In this document: one piece after another, positions 18,592 to 27,134 of the stretch
How the letters are laid out: every line of letters begins with the position of its first letter
Position numbering within the stretch: position 1 is the first letter of the stretch
Assembly: GCF_018069755.1 (NCBI RefSeq)
Contig: NZ_JAGQDE010000015.1
Span: 1 to 64,000 of the forward strand
Direction: 5' to 3'
Source of the DNA: Ideonella aquatica
GTDB taxonomy: Bacteria > Pseudomonadota > Gammaproteobacteria > Burkholderiales > Burkholderiaceae_C
Length of the DNA stretch: 64,000 nt
Translations under genes and position numbers: made by a program
Notes under the pieces: model-generated
Seen by the model: only the letters and a program-made list of their open reading frames with translations
Databases searched by the model: none
Told to the model about the DNA's origin: nothing

Positions 18592-18708
18592 GGCCGCTGC
18601 CACCCCGACCCCACGTTCCGGCTGGCAGCCCTGCCACCGGGCGCCCTTGCCGCGCGGGATGGAGCCGCGGTATCGGCCGCAAGGCCATTGAGAAAAGGAA
18701 CCCCCACT

Positions 18709-18858
18709 ATGGCTGATGACCGTAAGGGCTCCCTGTCCGGACTGACCGAGCAGGAAGCACGCGAGTTTCACGGCATGTTTGTGACCAGCTTCATCGCGTT
18801 CACTGCGATCGCGATCGTCGCCCACATCCTCGTGTGGAACTGGCGTCCCTGGCTCTGA
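18709..18858 (+). CDS. pufB: Light-harvesting 1 (LH1) beta polypeptide
   Basis: 49 residues with a polar N-terminus ([17 protein letters not shown]), one membrane span and the bacteriochlorophyll-ligand His at residue 39 in [14 protein letters not shown], the standard LH1-beta signature. AAAAGGAA lies just upstream as the ribosome site, after a short GGCC-GCAA-GGCC hairpin. It is the first puf gene, 117 bp after bchZ. It is separated from pufA by 273 bp holding another ORF, which is unusual because the two are normally almost adjacent. Confidence 0.95.
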   Translation: MADDRKGSLSGLTEQEAREFHGMFVTSFIAFTAIAIVAHILVWNWRPWL

Positions 18859-18894
18859 GCCAGGCCCGCCTTCAACGCTCCTGAGGAGCAAGAG

Positions 18895-19116
18895 ATGACC
18901 GCTTCCACCCTGAAGTCCGACCTTGGCCACACCCGGGGCGCCGAGTCCTCGCGCCTGGTGTTCTGTGTGTGCTTTGCGATGTTCCTGGTGATCGCCGTGA
19001 TCGCCCAGCTGCTGTTCATTCCCTGGCGCAGCTGGCTGACCGGTGCCGAGGACCATCGCTCGCTGATCGGCGGCGTCAGGTCGGCGGTCTACACCCTGTT
19101 GTCCAACATCCCTTGA
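18895..19116 (+). CDS. Single-span beta-like polypeptide inserted between pufB and pufA, no known name
   Basis: 73 residues with a GAGGAG ribosome site before the ATG. Residues 19-48 align without gaps to residues 20-49 of the adjacent PufB with 11 of 30 identities by eye, including the terminal W-R-x-W-L; the His that binds bacteriochlorophyll in PufB is Gln38 here. A 25-residue C-terminal extension (TGAEDHRSLIGG onward) has no counterpart in PufB. It therefore looks like a beta paralogue that may not bind pigment. Length (73) and one span also fit PufQ, but PufQ normally precedes pufB and its C-terminal motif is not convincing. Possible roles are an LH1 ring subunit, a quinone-gate protein or an assembly factor; all are inference. 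Confidence 0.75.
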   Translation: MTASTLKSDLGHTRGAESSRLVFCVCFAMFLVIAVIAQLLFIPWRSWLTGAEDHRSLIGGVRSAVYTLLSNIP

Positions 19117-19131
19117 CTGGAGAGACAAGAC

Positions 19132-19314
19132 ATGTGGAGATTGTGGCTGTTGTTCGACCCGCGACGGGTCCTGATCGCGCTGTTCACCTTCCTGTTCGGA
19201 CTGGCGCTGCTCATTCACTTCATCCTGCTGAGCACCGACAAGTTCAACTGGCTCGACGGCGCCAAGAAAACCAAGGCGGCGACCGTCCAGGTCGAGGCAC
19301 CGCCCAAGGGCTAG
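19132..19314 (+). CDS. pufA: LH1 alpha polypeptide
   Basis: 60 residues. The N-terminus [16 protein letters not shown] and the membrane span with pigment-ligand His29 ([11 protein letters not shown]), followed by [10 protein letters not shown], are the LH1-alpha signature. A GGAGAG ribosome site lies upstream. The C-terminal tail [14 protein letters not shown] is soluble. It pairs with PufB to form the core antenna around the reaction centre. A stable hairpin follows its stop. Confidence 0.95.
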   Translation: MWRLWLLFDPRRVLIALFTFLFGLALLIHFILLSTDKFNWLDGAKKTKAATVQVEAPPKG

Positions 19315-19315
19315 T

Positions 19316-19354
19316 CCCGGCACCCACCCTGCGCCTTCGGGTGCAGGGTCCGGG
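19316..19354 (+). promoter_or_regulatory. Intercistronic mRNA hairpin after pufA
   Basis: The arms ACCCTGC (19326-19332) and GCAGGGT (19343-19349) are perfect, extended by CCCGG (19316-19320) with CCGGG (19350-19354) across a 5-base bulge. No T-run follows. In Rhodobacter such a hairpin between pufA and pufL protects the pufBA message and gives excess antenna over reaction centre. The same role is inferred here from position and structure. Confidence 0.7.
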
Positions 19355-19492
19355 CCGGAGACCCCCTTGTTCACCGTCCCTCGGCATCCGAGCCTGCCGC
19401 CTGCCCACGGGCAAGCGACCGGCCGCATGCCGACCCAACACCTGATCGGCGCAGCCCCTTTTTGACGAGCTGCGTCTGCATGGGAGTCGGCC

Positions 19493-20317
19493 ATGGCCAT
19501 GCTCAGCTTCGAGCGCAAATACCGCGTCCGCGGAGGAACCCTGATCGGAGGCGACCTGTTCGACTTCTGGGTCGGTCCGTTCTACGTGGGCTTCTTCGGC
19601 GTCACCACTGCGTTCTTCGCGACGCTGGGCACCGCGCTGATCCTCTACGGCGCCGCCCTGGGTCCGACCTGGAACCTGTGGCAGATCAGCATTGCGCCGC
19701 CCGACCTGAGCTGGGGCCTGCGCCTGGCGCCGCTGGCCGAAGGCGGGCTGTGGCAGTTGATCACGATCTGCGCGCTCGGGGCCTTCGTCTCCTGGGCGCT
19801 GCGCGAGGTCGAGATCTGCCGAAAACTGGGCATCGGCCTGCATGTGCCGGTGGCCTTCAGCTTCGCGATCTTTGCCTACTTCACGCTGGTGGTGATCCGC
19901 CCGATGCTGCTGGGCGCCTGGGGCCATGGCTTCCCCTACGGGATCATGAGCCACCTGGACTGGGTGTCCAACACCGGCTACCAGTACCTGCACTTCCACT
20001 ACAACCCGGCGCACATGCTGGGCGTGAGCTTCTTCTTCGCCACCTGCTTCGCGCTGGCGCTGCACGGCTCGCTGATCCTGTCGGCCACCAACCCGGGCAA
20101 GGGCGAGCCGGTCAAGGCGCCCGAGCACGAGAACACCTTCTTCCGCGACACCATCGGCTACTCGATCGGCTCGCTGGGCATCCACCGCCTGGGCCTGTTC
20201 CTGGCGCTGTCGGCGGCCTTCTGGAGCGCGATCTGCATCGTGCTGAGCGGCCCGTTCTGGACCCGCGGCTGGCCCGAGTGGTGGAACTGGTGGCTGAGCC
20301 TGCCCGTCTGGCGCTGA
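19493..20317 (+). CDS. pufL: Photosynthetic reaction centre L subunit
   Basis: 274 residues. [10 protein letters not shown]-type N-terminus ([13 protein letters not shown]), five membrane spans, the special-pair and accessory-pigment His region [15 protein letters not shown], and the iron/quinone region [13 protein letters not shown] with the later [15 protein letters not shown]. PufL and PufM carry the bacteriochlorophyll, bacteriopheophytin and quinone cofactors of the type II reaction centre. It is 178 bp after pufA, a gap that contains the hairpin. Confidence 0.97.
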   Translation: MAMLSFERKYRVRGGTLIGGDLFDFWVGPFYVGFFGVTTAFFATLGTALILYGAALGPTWNLWQISIAPPDLSWGLRLAPLAEGGLWQLITICALGAFVSWALREVEICRKLGIGLHVPVAFSFAIFAYFTLVVIRPMLLGAWGHGFPYGIMSHLDWVSNTGYQYLHFHYNPAHMLGVSFFFATCFALALHGSLILSATNPGKGEPVKAPEHENTFFRDTIGYSIGSLGIHRLGLFLALSAAFWSAICIVLSGPFWTRGWPEWWNWWLSLPVWR

Positions 20318-20358
20318 ACATCCCCACCCACGGCCCCTAGACAACAACAGGAGTCCCC

Positions 20359-21321
20359 ATGGCCGAGTACCAGAACCTCTTCACCCGCGTCCAGGTCCAC
20401 GCGCCCGCCTACCCGGGCGTGGCGCTGGCCGAGGACAAGCGCGCCGGCACCCCGGTGCATGTGCATCTGCTGGGCCGCTTCGGCGACGCGCAGATCGGCC
20501 CGATCTACCTGGGCTGGCTGGGCGTGGTCGCGCTGATCCTGGGCTTCGCGGCCTTCGAGATCATCGGCCTGAACATGCTGGCCTCGGTCAACTGGAACCC
20601 GATCGAGTTCGTGCGCCAGTTGCCCTGGCTGGCGCTGGAGCCGCCGGCGGCCGAGTACGGTCTGAGCATCCCGCCGCTCGAGAAGGGCGGCTGGTGGCTG
20701 ATGGCGGGCTTTTGCCTGACCATGGCCATCCTGCTGTGGTGGGTGCGCATGTACCGCCGGGCGCGCGCGCTGGGCCTGGGCACGCATGTGGCGTGGGCCT
20801 TTGCGGCGGCGATCTGGCTGTACCTGGTGCTGGGCTTCATCCGCCCGGTGATGCTGGGCCACTGGAGCGAGGCGGTGCCCTTCGGCATCTTCCCGCACCT
20901 GGACTGGACGGCGGCCTTCTCGCTGCGCTACGGCAACCTGTTCTACAACCCCTTCCACATGCTCAGCATCGCCTTCCTGTACGGCTCGGCGCTGCTGTTC
21001 GCGATGCACGGGGCGACGATCCTGGCGGTCACCCGCTTCGGCGGCGAGCGCGAGATCGAGCAGATCCTGGACCGCGGCACCGCCAGCGAGCGCGCCGCGC
21101 TGTTCTGGCGCTGGACCATGGGCTTCAACGCGACGATGGAGTCCATCCACCGCTGGGCCTGGTGGTTCGCGGTGCTGTGCCCGCTGTGCGGCGGCATCGG
21201 CATCCTGCTGACCGGCACCGTGGTCGACAACTGGTACCTGTGGGCGGTCCAGCACGGCGTGGCGCCCAGCTACCCGGCGGCCTACCCGGTCGCACCGGAC
21301 CCGGCCCTGGCCCCGCAATGA
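20359..21321 (+). CDS. pufM: Photosynthetic reaction centre M subunit
   Basis: 320 residues with the PufM N-terminus [13 protein letters not shown], five membrane spans, the pigment-ligand region [33 protein letters not shown] near the non-haem iron, and [13 protein letters not shown], the iron/quinone His region. It partners PufL. AGGAG precedes its ATG. The following pufC suggests that its electron donor is a bound cytochrome. Confidence 0.97.
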   Translation: MAEYQNLFTRVQVHAPAYPGVALAEDKRAGTPVHVHLLGRFGDAQIGPIYLGWLGVVALILGFAAFEIIGLNMLASVNWNPIEFVRQLPWLALEPPAAEYGLSIPPLEKGGWWLMAGFCLTMAILLWWVRMYRRARALGLGTHVAWAFAAAIWLYLVLGFIRPVMLGHWSEAVPFGIFPHLDWTAAFSLRYGNLFYNPFHMLSIAFLYGSALLFAMHGATILAVTRFGGEREIEQILDRGTASERAALFWRWTMGFNATMESIHRWAWWFAVLCPLCGGIGILLTGTVVDNWYLWAVQHGVAPSYPAAYPVAPDPALAPQ

Positions 21322-21390
21322 ACCGATGTCCGCTGATGCGCCCGCACCCCACGCCGTCGGCGGCCCGTTGATCCCGCAGGAGCAACCCAC

Positions 21391-22461
21391 ATGAACATGC
21401 CTCAACGCGGCCTGCTGGCCGCCGCCCTGAGCCTCTGCGCCCTGCTGGCAGGCTGCGAGCGCCCGCCGATGGAGAGCACGCAGACCGGCTACCGCGGCAC
21501 CGCCATGGGCCAGGTCAGCAACCCGCGCCTGACCGAGCCGCTGCTGGCCGCCCAGACCGTGCCCGAGCCGCTGGCCGCGGTGCCGGCGCCGCCCGGCTCG
21601 CCGCTGGCCAAGGACACCTTCAAGAACGTCAAGGTGCTGGGCGATCTGCCGGTGGGCGAGTTCGTCCGCACGATGCAGGCGATCACCAACTGGGTGTCGC
21701 CGCAGCAGGGCTGCGCCTACTGCCACGCCCAGGGCGCCGAGCTGTCCGACGACACGCTCTACACCAAGGTCGTGGCGCGGCAGATGCTGTCGATGACGCG
21801 CCACCTCAATGCCGACTGGCAAAGCCACGTCAAGCAGACCGGGGTGACCTGCTACACCTGCCACCGCGGCAACCCGGTGCCGGCGCAGGTGTGGTTCAAC
21901 CAGGACGGCGGCAAGCACGCCGGCGGCGCCTCGGCGCTGGGCTATGGCCAGAACCATCCGTCGGTGCAGGCCGGGTTGACGTCACTGGATGTGAATGTGC
22001 TGTCGCGCTACCTGGTGGGCGCCGAGACCATCCGCACCGCCACGCCGCAGGCCCTGCCCATGGGCAGCACCACGACGATCCGCCAGACCGAGAACAGCTT
22101 CGGCCTGATGATCCACATGAGCCAGTCGCTGGGCGTGAACTGCACCCACTGCCACAACACCCGCTCGCACACCGACTGGGCGCAAAGCCCGCTGGCGCGC
22201 ACCCAGGCCTTCCACGGCATCCGCATGGCGCGCGAGTTGAACAACCAGTACCTGCTGCCGCTGACCTCGGTCTTCCCGGACCACCGCAAGGGCCCGGGCG
22301 GCGATGTGGCCAAGATCAGCTGCGCCACCTGCCACCAGGGTGTCAACAAGCCGCTGGCCGGCCAGTCGATGCTGAAGGACCATCCGGCGCTGGGTGTGGT
22401 GTCGATGAGCCCGGCCACCGCCGCACCGCCCGCGGCGACCACCGTGGCCGCGCCCAACTGA
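21391..22461 (+). CDS. pufC: Reaction-centre-bound tetrahaem cytochrome c
   Basis: 356 residues. The N-terminus ends in a lipobox (CALLAGCERPP), so it is probably a lipid-anchored periplasmic protein. Four haem-binding CxxCH motifs are present: CAYCH, CYTCH, CTHCH and CATCH. PufC re-reduces the photo-oxidised special pair. A 23-residue Ala/Pro-rich tail follows the last haem. It closes the puf operon. Confidence 0.96.
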   Translation: MNMPQRGLLAAALSLCALLAGCERPPMESTQTGYRGTAMGQVSNPRLTEPLLAAQTVPEPLAAVPAPPGSPLAKDTFKNVKVLGDLPVGEFVRTMQAITNWVSPQQGCAYCHAQGAELSDDTLYTKVVARQMLSMTRHLNADWQSHVKQTGVTCYTCHRGNPVPAQVWFNQDGGKHAGGASALGYGQNHPSVQAGLTSLDVNVLSRYLVGAETIRTATPQALPMGSTTTIRQTENSFGLMIHMSQSLGVNCTHCHNTRSHTDWAQSPLARTQAFHGIRMARELNNQYLLPLTSVFPDHRKGPGGDVAKISCATCHQGVNKPLAGQSMLKDHPALGVVSMSPATAAPPAATTVAAPN

Positions 22462-22506
22462 CGCCACCCGTCGTACCCCGCCCCCTTCACCTGCCTTCAC
22501 AGCGCC

Positions 22507-23643
22507 ATGGCCACGCAGCCCCTGCAGATCCTGCTGGCCCAGCCGCGCGGCTTCTGCGCGGGCGTGGAGCGAGCGATTGACAGCGTGGAGCGGGCGCTGG
22601 CGCGCTTCGGTGCGCCGCTGCACGTGTTCCACGAGATCGTCCACAACCGCCAGGTGGTGGACGATCTGCGCGGCCGCGGCGTGGTCTTTGTGAACGACGT
22701 GGCCCAGGTGCCGCGCGGCGAGGTGCTGGTGTTCAGCGCCCACGGTGTGGCCGACAGCGTGCTGGACGCCGCCCAGGCGCGCGGCCTGCGCGTGATCGAC
22801 GCCACCTGCCCGTTGGTCAGCAAGGTGCACCAGCAGGTGCGCCAGTACAGCGCCGACGGCCGCCGCGTGATCCTGATCGGCCAGGCCGGCCACGACGAGG
22901 TGGAGGGCACGCGCGGCGTGGCGGCCGCCGAGCCCCTGGAGGTGGTGGGCAGCGCCGCCGACATTGCCGCGCTGAACTGGCCCGCCGACACCCGCGCCGC
23001 CTATGTGACGCAGACCACGCTGTCGATCGACGACACCGCTGGCCTGATCGACACGCTGCGCCAGCGCTGGCCTGATCTGCAGGGGCCCAATACCTCGGAC
23101 ATCTGCTACGCCTCGCAGAACCGCCAGTTCGCGGTGCGCGCGCTGGCGCGCCAGGTCGACGCGGTGCTGGTGGTGGGCGCCCGCCACAGCGCCAACGCCG
23201 CCCGGCTGCGCGAAGTGGCCGAGCAGGCCGGCGTGCCCGCCTGGCTGATCGAACACGTGGGCGAACTGAACCCCGCCTGGCTGGACGGGCTGCAGCGTGT
23301 GGGCATCACCGCCGCTGCGTCCACGCCGCCGTCCTTGGTGGACGCACTGTGCGATCGGCTGGTGGCGCTGGGCGCCTCGGCACCGCGCGCGCTGCCCGGC
23401 GAGGTCGAGCGGGTGCGCTTCAGGCTACCGGCCGGCCTGGACACGCCAGCGCTGCCCGAGCAACCCCGTGCTCCGCCGCGCCTGCACCCGGGCCCGCCGG
23501 CGGTGATGAGCGCGCTGGGCGCTCACCAGTCCAGCTCGAACTCGCAGGCGGGGGCGCCCATCGCCGCGCAGGCCACCTCCAGCACGCTGGACGAAGGCGA
23601 CACCAGCGCCTGGAACAGGCGCTCGAAGGTGGCGGCAAAGTAG
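22507..23643 (+). CDS. ispH: 4-hydroxy-3-methylbut-2-enyl diphosphate reductase, with C-terminal extension
   Basis: 378 residues; the family is usually 310-320. Cys17 (PRGFCAGVERAI), Cys101 (DATCPLV) and Cys200 (SDICYASQNRQ) are the three [4Fe-4S] ligands, and VFHEIVHN and SAHGV are further signatures. It makes isopentenyl and dimethylallyl diphosphate in the last step of the MEP pathway, feeding carotenoid and phytol synthesis. The extra ~55 residues run beyond the conserved VRFRLP end and overlap the 3' end of bchJ on the other strand by 121 bp; they probably have no conserved function. Confidence 0.93.
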   Translation: MATQPLQILLAQPRGFCAGVERAIDSVERALARFGAPLHVFHEIVHNRQVVDDLRGRGVVFVNDVAQVPRGEVLVFSAHGVADSVLDAAQARGLRVIDATCPLVSKVHQQVRQYSADGRRVILIGQAGHDEVEGTRGVAAAEPLEVVGSAADIAALNWPADTRAAYVTQTTLSIDDTAGLIDTLRQRWPDLQGPNTSDICYASQNRQFAVRALARQVDAVLVVGARHSANAARLREVAEQAGVPAWLIEHVGELNPAWLDGLQRVGITAAASTPPSLVDALCDRLVALGASAPRALPGEVERVRFRLPAGLDTPALPEQPRAPPRLHPGPPAVMSALGAHQSSSNSQAGAPIAAQATSSTLDEGDTSAWNRRSKVAAK

Positions 23644-24119
23644 TCGCACAGCGGCTCATCCGCGTGCGCACCACGGCTGGTGGCGCTGCCTTGCAGGCGC
23701 AGCTGCACGCGGCCCGGCCGCAGCACCCGGGCACTGAACTGACCGCTGCCGCAGAAGGTCCAGGCATGGCGGCGGATCGCCACCAGCAGCACGCGCGCCG
23801 CCCACACCGCCGGCAGGCGCGGCAGCAGCCAGCGCATGGGCCTCGGAATGCGGTGGGCCAGCAGATAGTCGCCCGTGGCCCGCCCGGCCTCGCGGCCGAT
23901 GCGCCGCGCCTCGGCCACCGAGCCCTGCTCGCGCAGCACGCGGTGCAGCGCCTGCACCTGCGCTTCGTCCACCATGCCTTGCGGCGGCGCATCGGCATAC
24001 GCGGCCAGTCCGGCCTGGGCCAGCACCGCGCGGCAGGCGCGCTCGCCGGGGCCGGCGCGCAGCACCGCCATCACCTGCAGGATGGCGTTGGGGCCGATGC
24101 GGCCGGCGACGGCGCTCAC
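23523..24119 (-). CDS. bchJ: BchJ, bacteriochlorophyll synthesis accessory protein
   Basis: 198 residues from a GTG overlapping the bchE stop by four bases (GTGA). It matches BchJ, a V4R-type fold protein: [11 protein letters not shown] at the N-terminus and a C-terminal [18 protein letters not shown]. BchJ was once thought to be the 8-vinyl reductase but is now viewed as an accessory protein, perhaps carrying a Mg-porphyrin substrate. Being coupled to bchE suggests that it assists the cyclase step. It is convergent with the ispH tail. Confidence 0.85.
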   Translation of the reverse strand: MSAVAGRIGPNAILQVMAVLRAGPGERACRAVLAQAGLAAYADAPPQGMVDEAQVQALHRVLREQGSVAEARRIGREAGRATGDYLLAHRIPRPMRWLLPRLPAVWAARVLLVAIRRHAWTFCGSGQFSARVLRPGRVQLRLQGSATSRGAHADEPLCDYFAATFERLFQALVSPSSSVLEVACAAMGAPACEFELDW

Positions 24120-25750
24120 GGCGTGGCCGCCGGCCCGTCCACCGCCTCGGTCATGCGGGCCAGCGCCTCGGCGGCAATCGCCTCGCCCTCGCGCCGACGC
24201 TTGGCGATCTTCGGGCCGTGCATCGTCACCCAGCCCTCGTCGGCCGCGGCAATCGCCTCGGCATCGGGCCGCGCGTGCACCCGCTCGCCAGCAAAGCCGA
24301 AGTCGACCTTGCCCTTGCTCTGCGGGCCCCAGTAGCCCACCCGGCCCAGGTCGTAGAAGCTGCGCTGGAAGCCGCTCTTGGCAAAGGCCTTGAGGCAACC
24401 CATCAGGTAGCGCCGCCGCGTGCGGTCCTTGGTCCAGGGGTACTGGAGAAAGGCCTTGTTCATGAAAAAGCGGCGGTAGTTGTGCATCACCCGGTCCAGC
24501 AGCTCGGCGCGGTCCATCGCATCGGGCTTCATGATCGGCGTGACGAAGTTGTACTTCTCGAAATCGAACACCTCGACCTTGTCGCCCAGCTCCTGGAACA
24601 GGTCCGAGAACGGCCAGGGCGTGTACATCGCCCAGTTGGCCATGTCGGGGTTCCAGTCGCGCGCCATCTGGTAGGTCTCCTCCAGCGTCTCGGCGGTTTC
24701 GTTCTCGAGGCCGACGATGAACTGCGCCTCGGTGACGATGCCGGCCTCGCGCAGCAGCGCGATGGCCTTCTTGTTCTGCGCGACCGTGGTCTCCTTGTGG
24801 AAGCGGTCCAGCTTGAGCTGCGCCGCCGCCTCGGTGCCCAGGCTCACATGCACCAGGCCGGCGCGCCGGAACAGCGGCAGCAGGGCCTCGTCGCGCAGGA
24901 TGTCGGTGACACGGGTGTTGATGCCCCACAGCACCCCCAGGTCGCGCCGGATCAGCTCCTCGCAGAAGGCAATGAACTTCTTGCGGTGGATCGTGGGCTC
25001 CTCATCGGCCAGGATGAAGAAGCCCACCTGGTGCTCGCGCACCAGGGTCTCGATCTCGTCGACCACCTTGATCGGGTCGCGCACGCGGTAGTCGCGCCAG
25101 AACTTCCACTGGCTGCAGAAGCTGCAGGTGAAGGGGCAGCCGCGGGCGAAGTTGGGAATCGCCACCCGCACACCCATCGGGATGTAGATGTACTTGTTCC
25201 ACTCCAGCACGCCCCAGTCAGGGGCCACGCGGTCCAGGTCCTGGATCGGCGGCTCGGCCGGCGTGGCCACCACCTTGCCGTCCTGCCGGTAGGCAATGCC
25301 GTGCACCACGCCAGGTCCCTCTGAACGCCAGCGGCCATCGTCCACCGCGCGCACCAGGTTCAAAAAGACCTGCTCGCCCTCGCCGCGCACGATGGCATCG
25401 ATCCACGGCGCCTCCTTCAGCACCTGCGGGTACATGAAGGTGCCATGGATGCCGCCCAGCACCGTGACCGCCTGCGGCAGCGCCTCCTTGGCCATCTTCA
25501 GCAGCGCCTCGGCCTTGTAGATGGCCGGCGTGATCGCGGTGCAGCCCACGATGTCAGGCTGCAAGGCCAGCAGCCGCTCACGCACCTGCTCATCCGTCAG
25601 GTGGTGCGTCATCGCATCAATGAAGCACAGATCGGTGTAGCCGGCGTGCTTCAGGTAGCCCGCCAGGTAGGCCACCCAGGCCGGCGGCCAATTGCCGGCG
25701 ATCTCGGCGCCGCCGGAGTGGTAGTTGGGGTGGATCAGGACGATGCGCAT
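24116..25750 (-). CDS. bchE: Oxygen-independent Mg-protoporphyrin IX monomethyl ester cyclase
   Basis: 544 residues. The N-terminal [20 protein letters not shown] and the region up to ~150 form a B12-binding-like domain; the radical-SAM Cys cluster motif is CPFTCSFC near residue 195. BchE makes the isocyclic ring E with water as oxygen source under low oxygen. GGAGG lies 5 bp before this ATG, which is why longer upstream forms are rejected. bchJ is coupled downstream, and PpsR boxes lie ~90-135 bp upstream. The oxygen-dependent cyclase acsF is also present in this window. Confidence 0.95.
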   Translation of the reverse strand: MRIVLIHPNYHSGGAEIAGNWPPAWVAYLAGYLKHAGYTDLCFIDAMTHHLTDEQVRERLLALQPDIVGCTAITPAIYKAEALLKMAKEALPQAVTVLGGIHGTFMYPQVLKEAPWIDAIVRGEGEQVFLNLVRAVDDGRWRSEGPGVVHGIAYRQDGKVVATPAEPPIQDLDRVAPDWGVLEWNKYIYIPMGVRVAIPNFARGCPFTCSFCSQWKFWRDYRVRDPIKVVDEIETLVREHQVGFFILADEEPTIHRKKFIAFCEELIRRDLGVLWGINTRVTDILRDEALLPLFRRAGLVHVSLGTEAAAQLKLDRFHKETTVAQNKKAIALLREAGIVTEAQFIVGLENETAETLEETYQMARDWNPDMANWAMYTPWPFSDLFQELGDKVEVFDFEKYNFVTPIMKPDAMDRAELLDRVMHNYRRFFMNKAFLQYPWTKDRTRRRYLMGCLKAFAKSGFQRSFYDLGRVGYWGPQSKGKVDFGFAGERVHARPDAEAIAAADEGWVTMHGPKIAKRRREGEAIAAEALARMTEAVDGPAATP

Positions 25751-25841
25751 ACGAGCCTCCGCCGCGGGGGACGCGGGTGAGGATGAGCGTAGCGAGGTGG
25801 GTTGGAGCGGACTTGAGGTGGGGCAAGGTCGGCGCGCAAAG

Positions 25842-25885
25842 TGTCCACATCTCAGTACATCTACCAGTGTCACTGACGTTTGACG
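25842..25885 (-). promoter_or_regulatory. PpsR/CrtJ operators before bchE
   Basis: TGTCCACATCTCAGTACA (25842-25859) is a perfect TGT-N12-ACA site. TGTCACTGACGTTTGACG (25868-25885) differs by one base at the last position. They start 26 bp apart with an 8-bp gap, matching the arrangement at crtE and bchC, and suit control of the divergent-facing bchE-bchJ transcript. Confidence 0.72.
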
Positions 25886-25919
25886 ACGGCCCGCCACTGC
25901 TGTCCTCCGCGCGACCGTC

Positions 25920-25933
25920 GTTCCGTACGGAAC
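25920..25933. promoter_or_regulatory. Perfect 14-bp palindrome upstream of bchE
   Basis: GTTCCGTACGGAAC is a perfect inverted repeat, 170 bp upstream of the bchE start and 35 bp beyond the second PpsR box. It is not an FNR-type site (TTGAT-N4-ATCAA). It could be an operator for a further regulator or a chance palindrome in GC-rich DNA. Confidence 0.4.
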
Positions 25934-25984
25934 AGGCCCTAAGGCGAACAGCCGCCGGGCCAACGCGCTACATCAACCGTGCCG

Positions 25985-26318
25985 CCAAGGGCTCTGACTG
26001 CAGAGGTTGGCGCACAGCCAAGGCCTGAGCGGCCTGAGTCTGTCGTCGCAGACGGTGGCGGTCGGCTGCGCCGACTCCCCTCGGGTGCTCGCCACCCCGG
26101 GGTGGTCGCCAAACTCCCTGCGCTCGCCTGCGGCTCGCTGCGGTCAAACAGTGTCGACCAAGTCAGTTCACAAAGCGCGCCTGCGGCGCGCGCCCCGGGG
26201 CGTCTGCGCTCCTCGGCGCCCCCGACAGCGCCGCCAGCCCCAGTCCACTCAGCCCTTGGCTGAATCCACCGTTGGCGTTCTGCAAGGGTAGGGGCCCGGA
26301 GCTGTCCGCGCCGCAGCC
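25985..26318. repeat. Gene-free stretch resembling a dispersed extragenic repeat
   Basis: Together with the bchE promoter this fills a 568-bp gap between bchE and puhE. I see no plausible gene in it. It contains short internal echoes (GCTCGCCTGCGGCTCGCTGC, and a GGTGCTCGCCACC-type hairpin around CCCCGGGGTGG) and reads like sequences that recur between genes in Burkholderiales genomes. That recollection needs a search. Boundaries are approximate. Confidence 0.35.
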
Positions 26319-27119
26319 CTACCCGCCATCCCCTCTCACCACCACAGCCGCCTTCGCCCGGTGCGAACTCAGCCCCCAGCGCCACAGCGCATCGGAGGGC
26401 AGCGGCAGCACCAGCAGCACATGCTCCAGCACACCCAGGGCCAGCAGGGTGCCCAGCAGCACGCGGGCCGCGCCTTCGCCGGTGGCGGGCATGCCGCTGT
26501 CCAGCAGCGGGCCCCAGGCCAGCACGGTGGCGGCGCCGATGAGCAGGGCGGAGAAGGGGAACAGTGGGTTCATCGCGCGGCGGCGAAAGTAGCTGGACAG
26601 GTAGGCCAGGTGGGGCGGCAGCAGCGACTCGCCCAGGTTGCGCACGCCCAGGAAGATGTTGAGCTTGGCGCTCTGGCGCATGGCCCACAGCAGCGCATAG
26701 GTCCACACGCCCACGCGGTTGCTGCCCGGGCCCACGCAGGCCAGCACGGTCAGGGCCAGCACCACCAGCGCGAACTCGTGGTACAGCACGGTCTGCAGCG
26801 CCAGGTGGGCGCGGCGCCAGCCGGTGGCCTGCGGCGGGCAGGCCTCGCGGCGCGGGCCGGTGACCATGCCCAGCAGAAAGGCCACCTCCTGCCAGGCCCA
26901 CACCAGCAGCGCGCAGGTGAAGGCGCAGTAGGCACCGCTGGCCGAGACATCATCGCGCGTGTGCACCAGGCCCCACAGCGCGGCCACCAGCACGGCGGTG
27001 GTCCAGCGCATCGTGGTGACGAAGGTGCGCTGGGGCAGGCCGTCCAGGTAGATGATGACGCCGGTGCTGAACCACCACAGGAACAGCGTGAAGCCGACGG
27101 CCAGCGCGATCTCGGTCAC
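26319..27119 (-). CDS. puhE: Photosynthetic complex assembly protein PuhE (DUF3623)
   Basis: 266 residues with about seven hydrophobic segments. The N-terminus FTLFLWWFSTGVIIYLDGLP, the central VLYHEFALVV and MRQSAKLNIFLGVRNLGE, and LAYLSSYFRRRAMNPLFPFS are the conserved parts of the DUF3623 / PuhE family. In purple bacteria PuhE helps reaction-centre and core-complex assembly; its chemistry is unknown. It is the last gene of the long minus-strand superoperon, 15 bp after acsF. Confidence 0.9.
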   Translation of the reverse strand: MTEIALAVGFTLFLWWFSTGVIIYLDGLPQRTFVTTMRWTTAVLVAALWGLVHTRDDVSASGAYCAFTCALLVWAWQEVAFLLGMVTGPRREACPPQATGWRRAHLALQTVLYHEFALVVLALTVLACVGPGSNRVGVWTYALLWAMRQSAKLNIFLGVRNLGESLLPPHLAYLSSYFRRRAMNPLFPFSALLIGAATVLAWGPLLDSGMPATGEGAARVLLGTLLALGVLEHVLLVLPLPSDALWRWGLSSHRAKAAVVVRGDGG

Positions 27120-27134
27120 AGGCGGGCCCGGCGC

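Noticed and set aside
18588-18716. A 42-codon frame starting in the bchZ stop and ending inside pufB, considered as pufQ or a leader
   Set aside because: Poor third-position bias, Pro/Arg-rich, no membrane span and no PufQ similarity; at most a translational leader.
18895-19116. Naming the gene between pufB and pufA as pufQ
   Set aside because: Length fits, but position and the lack of the typical PufQ C-terminal motif do not, while the ungapped match to PufB is better; the gene is left unnamed.
15433-19518. A 1361-codon open frame on the minus strand across bchX-bchY-bchZ-puf
   Set aside because: It is antisense to six well-supported genes; in ~70% GC DNA the antisense frame lacks stops, and its product is low-complexity Arg/Gln/Ala/His-rich with no domain.
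25751-25963. An upstream extension of bchE to 25963
   Set aside because: The extension covers the PpsR boxes, has no ribosome site, and homology begins at the ATG at 25750 preceded by GGAGG.
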